From NCBI GenBank assembly GCA_024224995.1, contig JAAENB010000105.1:1-9773 (forward strand): a stretch of DNA of 9,773 nucleotides. Direction: 5' to 3'. The stretch comes from a bacterium. GTDB taxonomy: Bacteria; Spirochaetota; UBA4802; UBA5550. A program made the translations under genes and the position numbers. This document shows positions 1 to 6,152 of the stretch, in pieces. Within the stretch, counting starts at the first letter, position 1. The number at the start of each line of letters is the position of its first letter. Under the pieces are notes generated by a model that saw only the letters and a list, made by a program, of their open reading frames with translations, ran no database searches and was not told the origin of the DNA.

Positions 1-483
1 ATTCAGGGCGGCAGCGGCAACAGGTTTGCCCGTGTTTCCATGGACGTATACGCCGCGACTCAAGGCGTAAACCAGAAGAAAACCCGTTACATTGAGGCTC
101 CCGAACATTTAAGCCCTACGCATATTTATGATGTCACGTTCGAAAGAGCAACTGCCGCAGAACTGGGACAATCCGATTTTCTTTTTATCTCAGGTACGGC
201 GAGTATCGACAAAGTGGGAGACATTGTTCATCCCAATGATGTTGTTAAACAGACCGAACGAACCCTGGTTAATATATCGGCGCTTCTTGAGTCGGGTAAT
301 TTTTCTACCGATGATCTTTCCAGTTTTCTTATCTATCTCAGGGATCCTGCGGATTATGGCTTCGTGAAACCGCTCATTGATGAGTACGCGAAAAATATTC
401 CGGCTGTATACTTGCAAGCTCCCGTTTGCAGACCAGGCTGGCTTATTGAGATTGAAGCTACTGCTGCGAAGTTTTTAGACTAA
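1..483 (+). CDS. Rid/YjgF-family (RidA-like) protein, C-terminal part, 5' truncated by window edge
   Basis: The frame is open from base 1, so the gene begins upstream; 160 residues are visible and the ATG at 40 is probably internal. The visible part holds one YjgF/RidA-like domain. It has an ISGTASID strand (about residues 64-71), then an H-x-x-D-V-x-x-Q-x-x-R-T-L-x-N-I helix, a YLRD strand, and the family-like ending APVCRPGWLIEIE, in which the Arg of VCRP corresponds to the Rid active-site Arg. Rid proteins hydrolyse reactive enamines/imines in the cytoplasm. The extra sequence before the domain (GSGNRFARVS, then VTFERA just ahead of the core) suggests a longer two-domain member, as in chorismatase-like or long Rid proteins. 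The missing N-terminus prevents a choice between these. The family call is confident; the exact reaction is not known. Confidence 0.85.
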   Translation: MQGGSGNRFARVSMDVYAATQGVNQKKTRYIEAPEHLSPTHIYDVTFERATAAELGQSDFLFISGTASIDKVGDIVHPNDVVKQTERTLVNISALLESGNFSTDDLSSFLIYLRDPADYGFVKPLIDEYAKNIPAVYLQAPVCRPGWLIEIEATAAKFLD

Positions 484-491
484 GTCGAATC

Positions 492-512
492 ACCCGGGGC
501 CTGGCCCCGGGT
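492..512. terminator. GC-rich hairpin between convergent genes, terminator-like without T-run
   Basis: Nine bases past the stop of the Rid gene, ACCCGGGGCC and GGCCCCGGGT form a perfect 10-bp inverted repeat around one central T, so a real hairpin would have about a 5-nt loop. No run of T follows on either strand, so it is not a canonical intrinsic terminator. Its position between two convergent genes makes a bidirectional stop or mRNA-end stabiliser plausible. Confidence 0.45.
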
Positions 513-562
513 TGGGTATTAGACACAACGGTCCCCTCCCTTAAGAGAAGACTCATTAAAAA

Positions 563-597
563 GCCTTGTGCCTTGCCCCCTGTTCCTTGCACCTCCC
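563..597. repeat. Short imperfect CCTTG-type repeats
   Basis: Just before the end of the minus-strand membrane gene there are three CCTTG units (564, 571, 585) in a pyrimidine-rich tract reading GCCTTGTGCCTTG and TTCCTTGCACC. This looks like a degenerate low-complexity intergenic repeat. No coding or regulatory role can be shown. Confidence 0.35.
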
Positions 598-1518
598 TCA
601 AACGCTCTTAATTAAAACAGTTATACAATAAATAAAATATCCCATTGTAGCTGCTCCCGTAAGCAGGCCAAAGAGCGTAAACGGTGGACGGAGGATCATC
701 ATTATCCTCAAGGGAATAATACCGCTGACAGTTAAATAACCAAGCATCTCCTTTACGGAAAGGGTTTTATTGTTCATGAGAGCGCCCTCTATCTTCCCCC
801 AGATATAAAGCTCCTCCCATAAGCAAATTATCATGACGATAATTACCGGGAAGATCCAGGTTCTGAATATGGTATAGCTTCTGCTTATGGGTCTTTCATC
901 ATAATTTTTATCTTCCAGCATTGACCCTATTTTAATACCGGCAAAAAAGATGATGAAACCCATAATAAAAAAAAGAATCATTAATTTATCTACTAATGGA
1001 GAAAATCCGGTATATATAAAAATTAAACCCAATGGACCTGTCATTGCCTGAACCCTGGTTTGCAGAACAGACTTTCCGCGTTCTACCTGCTGTTCCGTGT
1101 AAGCAAAAATTAACCCGGAGATGAGACCAAGTAGTCCCCCGAAAAAACTCCAATATAACTGTCCTTTGTTAAGACCATCAACAGACAGCTCTTCCAGGTT
1201 CCAGGCGATAAAGAGAAACATGGAAGCAGGAATCCATAATAATAATAGCATATAAGGAATTGTCAGAAATTTTTTCTTAACCCGGTGAGCAAACCCGGCA
1301 GCCAGGAGGCCCGCGTACCAGGTAATAAAAAAGGTAATAGCAATACCCATAAAAACCAGCCAGTTCATGGTAAAGAGCTGGTATAGCTTCATATCGCCGG
1401 GGATGACGGAATATAAAATAAATTCCGAATATATTACTAAAAAAAGATCAAATATAATCTCATCCGGTTTTATTCTAAAAAGAATTTTTTTTGAAATTAC
1501 AGGTTTTTTGGTCTTCAT
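598..1518 (-). CDS. Polytopic integral membrane protein of unknown function
   Basis: A 306-residue protein with roughly eight or nine hydrophobic segments (about residues 22-41, 48-75, 84-106, 121-142, 158-175, 178-198, 217-237, 258-276 and 280-303), joined by short charged loops. It has no cleavable signal peptide; the N-terminus is basic (MKTKKPVISKK), fitting a cytoplasmic start. I see no catalytic motif, ATP-binding site or recognisable transporter signature. The segment ILRPPFTLFGLLTGAATMG near the C-terminus is the most distinctive stretch. The start is supported by a weak CCGGAA-type ribosome site about 5 nt upstream. It stands alone: convergent with the Rid gene and divergent from the methyltransferase fragment. 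I do not recognise the family. Confidence 0.75.
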   Translation of the reverse strand: MKTKKPVISKKILFRIKPDEIIFDLFLVIYSEFILYSVIPGDMKLYQLFTMNWLVFMGIAITFFITWYAGLLAAGFAHRVKKKFLTIPYMLLLLWIPASMFLFIAWNLEELSVDGLNKGQLYWSFFGGLLGLISGLIFAYTEQQVERGKSVLQTRVQAMTGPLGLIFIYTGFSPLVDKLMILFFIMGFIIFFAGIKIGSMLEDKNYDERPISRSYTIFRTWIFPVIIVMIICLWEELYIWGKIEGALMNNKTLSVKEMLGYLTVSGIIPLRIMMILRPPFTLFGLLTGAATMGYFIYCITVLIKSV

Positions 1519-1632
1519 TCTATTCCGGAAAATAAACCCTATTTATTAAACCGTCAAGCTTTTTTAGAAAATTTTCCTTGCCAAATAGACTACCCATTAT
1601 AGACATATTTTATATTCAGACGGAGGGACTTT

Positions 1633-1818
1633 ATGCAAGAAGATAAAGACAGATTTTTAGAAATGCCAAAAGATGATATTAATATACCCAAAGTTAAAGG
1701 CGATGATATTCACGAAACGGCTGAAGTTCAACTTGATTACCTGAGAAACGCAGGGTTTGAAAATATTGATCTGTATGTTAAATATCATCTATGGTGTATC
1801 ATCGGCGGTCAAAAATAA
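1633..1818 (+). pseudogene. Fragment of SAM-dependent methyltransferase (C-terminal ~60 residues only)
   Basis: The 61-residue reading frame ends in QLDYLRNAGFENIDLYVK followed by YHLWCIIGGQK. This is the typical C-terminus of class I SAM-dependent methyltransferases of the CmoA/UbiE-like type (pattern QLxxLRxAGFxxVDxxxKYxxxxxxGGxK). Those enzymes are usually 200-250 residues; here the whole SAM-binding Rossmann core is missing. An in-frame stop lies at 1600-1602, so nothing in this frame extends upstream. A good ribosome site (GGAGGG at 1622-1627) precedes the ATG, so the remnant may still be translated. It could also be a chance-preserved 3' end left by a deletion. A functional standalone protein is unlikely. 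The family assignment is from memory of the C-terminal motif. Confidence 0.6.
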
Positions 1819-1920
1819 CTTATTCAAAGCATCAAATCTATAATTTTTTTATGATTACTACAGTAAAACAATCTGCGGTAAAATTAATAAACAAATTCTT
1901 GAGAAAATCGGAGAAAAAAA

Positions 1921-2706
1921 ATGATTGGCGCAATTGCCGGTGACATGATTGGTTCTGTTCACGAAAGTGCTCACATAAAAAGAACAAATTTTAAACTTTT
2001 CGATAAAAACAGCAGGTTTACTGATGACACAGCCATGACCGTTGCTGTTGCTGACGCGATTTTAAACAGGGAACCTTACGCAGAGAAGCTAAAAGAATAC
2101 GGAAGAAAATATCCCGACAGAGGTTATGGCGGTTTTTTTCGAAAATGGCTGCAAAGTGATAATTTAGAACCATATAATAGTTATGGAAATGGTTCGGCAA
2201 TGAGAGTGAGCCCTGTTGGTTTTGCTTTTAATAAACTGAATGATGTTTTAAACGAAGCCAAAAGAAGTGCCGAAGTGACCCATAATCATCCCGAAGGAAT
2301 TAAAGGCGCCCAGGCCATTGCGGCTGCTATTTTTTTAGCACGGCAAAAAAAAGATAAAAAAGAGATAAAGAATTATATTGAAAAAGAATTTAAATATGAT
2401 TTAAAACGCAAAATCGATACCATAAGAAAAAGCTATAAATTTGACGTAAGCTGCCAGGGATCGGTACCGGAATCGATTATTGCTTTTCTGGAATCAACGG
2501 ACCTGGAAAGCGCGATACGCCTGGGGGTTTCACTGGGAGGAGATGCCGACACTATTGGCTGCATGGCCGGAGGCATAGCGCAAGCGTATTATCAGAAGAT
2601 CCCTCAGGAGATATATAAAAAGGTGGAAGAGTTATTAACAGAAGAGCTGTTTGAGACTGTTAAGATTTTTAATAAACAGTTTAACGTAAGGTTTGATATT
2701 GTTTAA
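1921..2706 (+). CDS. ADP-ribosylglycohydrolase family protein (DraG/ARH-like)
   Basis: Enzymes of this family remove ADP-ribose from proteins or small molecules, using two Mg2+ ions. The 261-residue protein has the family signatures in order: N-terminal GAIAGDMIGS (3-12), metal-binding FTDDTAMT (33-40), GNGSAMR (89-95), THNHPEGIKGA (120-130), and the second metal motif SLGGDADTIGCMAGGIA (204-220). All expected Asp/Thr metal ligands (T34, D35, D36; D208, D210, T211) are present, so it should be active. Length is normal for the compact bacterial subgroup. The start has GGAG about 8 nt upstream. Its stop overlaps the stop of the convergent PAP2 gene by 4 bp. Whether the substrate is protein-linked, nucleic-acid-linked or free ADP-ribose cannot be told. 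No DraT-like ADP-ribosyltransferase is visible in the window. Confidence 0.93.
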   Translation: MIGAIAGDMIGSVHESAHIKRTNFKLFDKNSRFTDDTAMTVAVADAILNREPYAEKLKEYGRKYPDRGYGGFFRKWLQSDNLEPYNSYGNGSAMRVSPVGFAFNKLNDVLNEAKRSAEVTHNHPEGIKGAQAIAAAIFLARQKKDKKEIKNYIEKEFKYDLKRKIDTIRKSYKFDVSCQGSVPESIIAFLESTDLESAIRLGVSLGGDADTIGCMAGGIAQAYYQKIPQEIYKKVEELLTEELFETVKIFNKQFNVRFDIV

Positions 2707-3371
2707 ACACGCTTCAACCAGTTTAGATATCCGCCAACGATAATAAACAGCATTAAGCCCGAATATACCCAGGGATACCATGAATACTGCGCGTACTCTT
2801 GATGGGCATTAAAAGCATGGGGCAGGATAATCAGCGTTATCCAGCAGGTGATCCCTCCAAACAGTATTCCCGCAAGAACATCACTTGGGTAATGAACTCC
2901 CAGGTACGGCCGCAAGTACATCATAACAGGAAGCATCCATCCAAAGAGGAGTATCCCGGTTAATCCAAACTGGTATGATATAAAAAAGACTCCCATAGTG
3001 GTCCAGAACAGGTGCCCCGAAGGGAAGCTCTCTTTTTCTTTTGAACCATGCCCGGGGTCACGGTTCTCTATCTCTATTCCAAGAGCTGCTTTCAGCGCGG
3101 CATCGGCATAAGGCCGATAGCGCTTGATAAAAACCTTTGAAGGAATGAATAATATTTGCGCCAGGGTGAACCCCATAAAGATCATAAGGGAAAGTTTTAT
3201 AAAAGCAGTCTGCGCGAACACCATACCCACAAAGGCGCTCAGGGCAAGTATGATGAGCCAGAACGGGCCATCCCCCATAAAGATAAGGGTTTTCAACGGC
3301 AGATATCTGCCAGCAGAACTAAGGTACGCCTTTTTAAACAGCTGCTGATCCAGGTATTGTAACTTTTTCAT
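2703..3371 (-). CDS. PAP2-superfamily membrane phosphatase
   Basis: A 222-residue membrane protein carrying the three-part catalytic signature of the PAP2/acid phosphatase superfamily. Motif 1 is K79-x6-R86-P87, motif 2 is FPSGH at 116-120 (His120 the general acid), and motif 3 is R154-x5-H160-x3-D164 with the nucleophile His160. The usual Ser before the motif 3 Arg is Leu here. About six hydrophobic helices surround the motifs, as in membrane lipid phosphatases that dephosphorylate phosphatidate, undecaprenyl pyrophosphate or similar lipids on the outer face of the inner membrane. It lies 39 bp downstream of the macro-like gene on the same strand and may be co-transcribed with it. No clear Shine-Dalgarno precedes the chosen ATG. 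The substrate is not predictable from sequence alone. Confidence 0.92.
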   Translation of the reverse strand: MKKLQYLDQQLFKKAYLSSAGRYLPLKTLIFMGDGPFWLIILALSAFVGMVFAQTAFIKLSLMIFMGFTLAQILFIPSKVFIKRYRPYADAALKAALGIEIENRDPGHGSKEKESFPSGHLFWTTMGVFFISYQFGLTGILLFGWMLPVMMYLRPYLGVHYPSDVLAGILFGGITCWITLIILPHAFNAHQEYAQYSWYPWVYSGLMLFIIVGGYLNWLKRV

Positions 3372-3410
3372 AAGAACTATAAGCAGGGTATCTTGTTTAT
3401 TTTACAAGTA

Positions 3411-4070
3411 TTATATGTTTAAATGGCCTAAAAACGGCTGCAAATACTTTTTTTGCATCCATAGAACAATACGGCCATGAGTGTTACCGCCATCAGTCAA
3501 TTGCCGCAACTGTTTGTAGTAAAGTTCAGCCATAAAATCAAAGGGATAATTAAAGTTATTAACTCCAATTATTGGCAGACAAAAATCAAGCATCTTATTA
3601 TTTGAAATAAGCTGTGTAACTTCCCGAAAACAGTTCGACACAAATTCAACAACTTTCTGTTCAAAATCATCAATACGCGGTCCGGGCAATACCGCATGCA
3701 CAATATAATCAAAATTAGGATATTGTTTTTCATTTGATGAGTCAATAGAAAACGGATATGATAACTCACCGCCTGAGGTTACCTGAACCCCGCATACAGG
3801 AGTCTTTTTTATTTTGCGAATTTGACGGTCGAGCTGTGAAAAACCATGAGACTCCTGTTCGCCGTCAATAATATGTTTAACAACAGAAGACGCGCCGCTC
3901 CCCAGGGAAAATTTATAATTAGCAGAATGAAGAAAAATCGATACGACTTCCCTGTTAACATCCGGGTTTTGATCTTTCAATCCGGGATACCTTTCTAATG
4001 GTATTTGTTCGGCAATATAAAATTCACAGTTCCCTAAATTCGTATGATAGAGATAATCAGTTTCAATCAT
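3411..4070 (-). CDS. Divergent macro-domain-like protein (putative ADP-ribose binding/processing)
   Basis: The 219-residue protein follows the order of macro-domain landmarks, though divergent. It has a VVSIFLHSANYKFSLGSGAS stretch (42-61) matching the VNAAN...GGGV region, with Asn51 kept and a GSG loop. PVCGVQVTSGGEL (91-103) and DYIVHAVLPGP (121-131) match the Gx(A)xxTxG...hhIHxVGP strands. LPIIGVNNFNYPFD (165-178) matches the PaIstGxyGyP ribose loop, and RIVLWM (200-205) the last strand. Macro domains bind ADP-ribose, and some hydrolyse ADP-ribosyl esters or DNA adducts. The first ligand-binding Asp (usual GDIT) is not evident. The ATG is backed by AAGGAT 8 nt upstream. It precedes PAP2 on the same strand and lies near the ADP-ribosylglycohydrolase. 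The fold call is motif-based and needs profile confirmation. Confidence 0.6.
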   Translation of the reverse strand: MIETDYLYHTNLGNCEFYIAEQIPLERYPGLKDQNPDVNREVVSIFLHSANYKFSLGSGASSVVKHIIDGEQESHGFSQLDRQIRKIKKTPVCGVQVTSGGELSYPFSIDSSNEKQYPNFDYIVHAVLPGPRIDDFEQKVVEFVSNCFREVTQLISNNKMLDFCLPIIGVNNFNYPFDFMAELYYKQLRQLTDGGNTHGRIVLWMQKKYLQPFLGHLNI

Positions 4071-4080
4071 GTTATTATCC

Positions 4081-4094
4081 TTGCATTAATGCAA
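4081..4094. promoter_or_regulatory. 14-bp perfect palindrome at the ribosome site of the macro-like gene
   Basis: TTGCATTAATGCAA is a perfect palindrome centred 18 bp upstream of the macro-like gene's ATG (minus strand), overlapping its ribosome-binding region. It could be an operator for a dimeric repressor or a small RNA hairpin affecting translation. An AT-rich palindrome this short can also arise by chance. Confidence 0.25.
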
Positions 4095-4152
4095 ATGCAG
4101 CCTTTCCAAACAAGCAACATAGAAAACAACCCACCTGGGAATTAAAAAATAT

Positions 4153-4181
4153 TTGACATAATTCATGAAAAAGCTTTGAAT
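4153..4181 (+). promoter_or_regulatory. Weak candidate sigma-70-type promoter before the broken small gene
   Basis: A perfect TTGACA (4153-4158) is followed after 17 bp by TTGAAT (4176-4181), which is a poor match to TATAAT. It sits 32 bp before the ATG at 4214 and could be the relic promoter of the deleted gene, or serve the downstream dehydrogenase. Confidence 0.3.
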
Positions 4182-4213
4182 AAGTTCAAATACTTAAAGC
4201 AGGAATTAATTCA

Positions 4214-4391
4214 ATGCAATGGAATAAAATAAGGGAACTTTATCCCCATCAATGGCTTCTATTGGAAGCAATAAAGGCGCACTCAACTTCACCATAAGAT
4301 GCCGGAAAGAGAATTCTATGTATTGCATACAGACAGAGAAAAACTGGACATATCCGAACGAAAATGGCTAGGCATCAGAGTTTGCATTTAA
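4214..4391 (+). pseudogene. Internally deleted and frameshifted small conserved hypothetical gene
   Basis: Two short frames read like the two ends of one small protein of about 80-90 residues that I recall as a conserved hypothetical in spirochaetes and Firmicutes. The 5' part (4214-4297, 27 residues) begins MQWNKIRELYPHQWLLLEAI and stops after KAHSTSP. The 3' part (4299-4391, another frame) reads MPEREFYVLHTDREKLDISE followed by RKWLGIR, which matches the usual C-terminus of that protein. The middle section expected between the KAHS and P-x-RE segments is absent, so a deletion of about 40 codons plus a frame change is the simplest explanation. An AGGAA ribosome site lies about 10 nt before the first ATG. 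The function of the intact family is unknown to me. Confidence 0.6.
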
Positions 4392-4475
4392 CAAAAAATT
4401 AGAAATATTGTAAACCTGAGCATCATTCCTGCAATAAAAATCATTCACAAAATCACAATAAGGGGGCAGCTCATC

Positions 4476-5303
4476 ATGCAGGATCTTAAAGGAAAAGTTG
4501 CTGTAATTACCGGTTCCGGTAAAAAAACAGGAATAGGTTTCGCGATCGCGAAAAAACTCAGCTCATTCGGCACAAATATAATTATCGCCGATCTTGGAGA
4601 AACAGACGAAAGTACAAACACAAGAGAACCCAGCAAAGAAATGATTGAAATTACCAATGAACTGGCCGGGCAAAATAAAATAAAAGCCATCCCAATTGCC
4701 GTTGACGTAACAGACAACGATTCAATTAACGCAATGGTCGATATAATCAAATCCGAATTCGACCAGGTGGATATTCTCTGCAACAACGCAGGGGCTTCAT
4801 TTGGCGTGCCAAACGCGGTCCATACTTATGATGAAGAACTCTGGATGAAAACCATAGACGTAAACCTCCACAGTGTCTTTAAAGTCTCACGGGCAGTCCT
4901 TCCTCTCATGGAGGGGAGAAAAGGCTCCATTATAAATACGGCATCCCGGGCGGGAAAAGTCCCTCCAATAGCAAACGGCGCCTATGCTGTGGCAAAGGCA
5001 GGAGTGATAATGCTCACCAAAGTTATGGCAAAGGAACTTGGCGCGACAGGAATCCGCATCAATGCCATTTGCCCGGGACAGATAATGACCGACCTTGAAC
5101 GCTGGAGATTTGACCTTGAGGCAAAATTTTTCAATTCAACATTCGACAAGAGGGTAGAAGAAATGTGCAAGACCATTCCCCTTGGACACATCGGAGATCC
5201 CGATGATGTTGCCGGACTCGCGGCTTTTTTAGCATCAAAAGAATCAGCATATATTACCGGGCAGGCATTAAATGTATCAGGCGGTCAATTGATGGAATTA
5301 TAA
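4476..5303 (+). CDS. Short-chain dehydrogenase/reductase (classical SDR)
   Basis: A cytoplasmic NAD(P)-dependent oxidoreductase of 275 residues, normal for classical SDRs. Visible motifs are the nucleotide-binding loop TGSGKKTGIG (12-21, two residues longer than the standard TGxxxGIG), an acidic residue at the end of the second strand (IIADL, D39) that favours NAD(H), DV at 77-78, NNAG at 103-106, and the catalytic tetrad N130, S157, Y170 and K174 (YAVAK). The PG turn is at 200-201 and the C-terminal GQALNVSGG is typical of the FabG-like branch. The GKK insertion in the glycine loop and an acidic stretch at 41-55 distinguish it from ordinary FabG. The start has AGGGGG 9 nt upstream. It is not in an operon with related enzymes, so the substrate is open. 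Confidence 0.93.
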   Translation: MQDLKGKVAVITGSGKKTGIGFAIAKKLSSFGTNIIIADLGETDESTNTREPSKEMIEITNELAGQNKIKAIPIAVDVTDNDSINAMVDIIKSEFDQVDILCNNAGASFGVPNAVHTYDEELWMKTIDVNLHSVFKVSRAVLPLMEGRKGSIINTASRAGKVPPIANGAYAVAKAGVIMLTKVMAKELGATGIRINAICPGQIMTDLERWRFDLEAKFFNSTFDKRVEEMCKTIPLGHIGDPDDVAGLAAFLASKESAYITGQALNVSGGQLMEL

Positions 5304-5314
5304 CCAGGCGTAGC

Positions 5315-5392
5315 CGTTGCATGTAGTAGGGGAGAGGCATGCCTCTCCCCTACACTACACTACACTACACGCAACCCTACACACACGCAACG
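5315..5392. repeat. Large inverted repeat with perfect 28-bp palindromic core (REP/MITE-like)
   Basis: Bases 5326-5353 form a perfect palindrome with arms GTAGGGGAGAGGCA and its complement, centred on GCATGC. Outer arms CGTTGC (5315-5320) and GCAACG (5387-5392) bracket it, giving a 78-bp element whose right side is expanded by TACAC copies. It fills nearly all the gap between the convergent dehydrogenase and Trp-rich genes. The form resembles dispersed REP-like or non-autonomous mobile palindromes with a GTAGGGG...CCCCTAC core; as RNA it would fold into a strong hairpin and might end transcripts from both sides, though there is no T-run. Confidence 0.75.
5351..5370. repeat. TACAC pentanucleotide tandem repeat (4 copies)
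   Basis: Four exact TACAC units directly follow the palindrome's right arm, after which a degenerate CCTACACACAC tract continues to 5386. The copy number may vary by slippage. It is intergenic and is present only on the right side of the inverted repeat. Confidence 0.8.
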
Positions 5393-6001
5393 TTAAAACG
5401 GAGATCCTGATTTTACCGCGATTTTTAAATCATTCACAAGTTTCTTGCTAAAGAGCTGCTGGTATTTATAATTATACGCTTCATTAAATTCCGGTAATTG
5501 AAAAACAGGCGTAAGCGCTTTTGCGGCGCACTTCGAAGCATATTCTTCATTACTGTCATCGAAACGCCATGGGTCGGTTCTTACAAAGGCATCTCCCTCA
5601 GGGACAACAATCCCTTCAATAACACTGGGAAATTTCTGTTGTTTAATGGTCCAGTGATCCCATTCGGAACAACCGTAGTCTCTGGCTGAAGCCAGGATAA
5701 CTTTGGCAAGAGGTGTAATGTTTGATATTTCTTTGAAGAGTTTTGCCATTTTTATAAAAACATGGTCCGCATACTCGGGTGATTCCGCGAAAAATACAGC
5801 CCAATTCTCATTGCTGAACCATATATCCTCAACAACAACGCCGGTTCCCCATAATGTATCCGCGGTTCTGCTGCCAATTTTTCTCAATTTGCCCCATGTT
5901 GGATTTTCTTCAAAACGGACAAGCCACATTTGCAATCCTTCATTCCAATCATCGGGATCATGACCATAGAATAAAAAAGGATATTTTGATGTTTTTTCCA
6001 T
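5393..6001 (-). CDS. Trp-rich hypothetical protein, probably cytoplasmic
   Basis: A 202-residue soluble protein with no signal peptide or membrane segment. I do not recognise a family. It is rich in aromatic residues, with nine Trp (19, 26, 36, 51, 61, 67, 114, 117, 145) and many Tyr and Phe. It opens with YPFLFYGHDPDDW and has a compact central part (DIWFSNENWAVFFAESPEYA, 59-78). The section EWDHWTIKQQKFPSVIEGIV looks like a folded alpha/beta or beta-rich core, and the C-terminal third is helical and charged. No metal or nucleotide motif is evident; one could imagine an immunity-type or small-molecule-binding protein, but nothing supports a choice. The ATG is preceded by AGAGG about 6 nt upstream. 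Its stop abuts the palindromic repeat, and it is divergent from the FlgO/CsgG-like gene. Confidence 0.7.
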   Translation of the reverse strand: MEKTSKYPFLFYGHDPDDWNEGLQMWLVRFEENPTWGKLRKIGSRTADTLWGTGVVVEDIWFSNENWAVFFAESPEYADHVFIKMAKLFKEISNITPLAKVILASARDYGCSEWDHWTIKQQKFPSVIEGIVVPEGDAFVRTDPWRFDDSNEEYASKCAAKALTPVFQLPEFNEAYNYKYQQLFSKKLVNDLKIAVKSGSPF

Positions 6002-6090
6002 GATTACCTCTATTCAAATATATGATAATATCAAAATTTTTTGTATTATTAATATAGTAGAGATAATTGGAAAATATTGCCAAAAAAAAC

Positions 6091-6118
6091 TTGTTTATAG
6101 TTTTAATTATAGTATAAT
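6091..6118 (+). promoter_or_regulatory. Candidate sigma-70-type promoter of the FlgO/CsgG-barrel gene
   Basis: TTGTTT (6091-6096), a 16-bp AT-rich spacer and a consensus TATAAT (6113-6118) lie 34 bp before the ATG at 6153. Transcription would start near 6125, leaving a leader of about 28 nt that contains the strong ribosome site AGGAG (6143-6147). Confidence 0.55.
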
Positions 6119-6152
6119 CTTTAGTAAGGTTTAATCTTTAAGAGGAGCAGAT

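Noticed and set aside
1561..1632. Promoter with TTGCCA and TATAGA before the methyltransferase fragment
   Set aside because: Spacing between the two elements is only about 14 bp, too short for a standard promoter.
4075..4115. Extended -10 type promoter (TTGTTT...TGCATTAAT, minus strand) for the macro-like gene
   Set aside because: The implied transcript start would fall inside or after the ribosome-binding site, leaving no usable leader.
4445..4786. Minus-strand frame of 113 codons within the dehydrogenase gene
   Set aside because: It lies opposite a well-supported SDR, is rich in Ser/Ile/Leu as expected for antisense of that gene, and has no homology signal.
5315..5392. Short CRISPR-like array because of repeated TACAC units
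   Set aside because: Units are 5 bp with no spacers; this is a simple tandem repeat attached to a palindrome.
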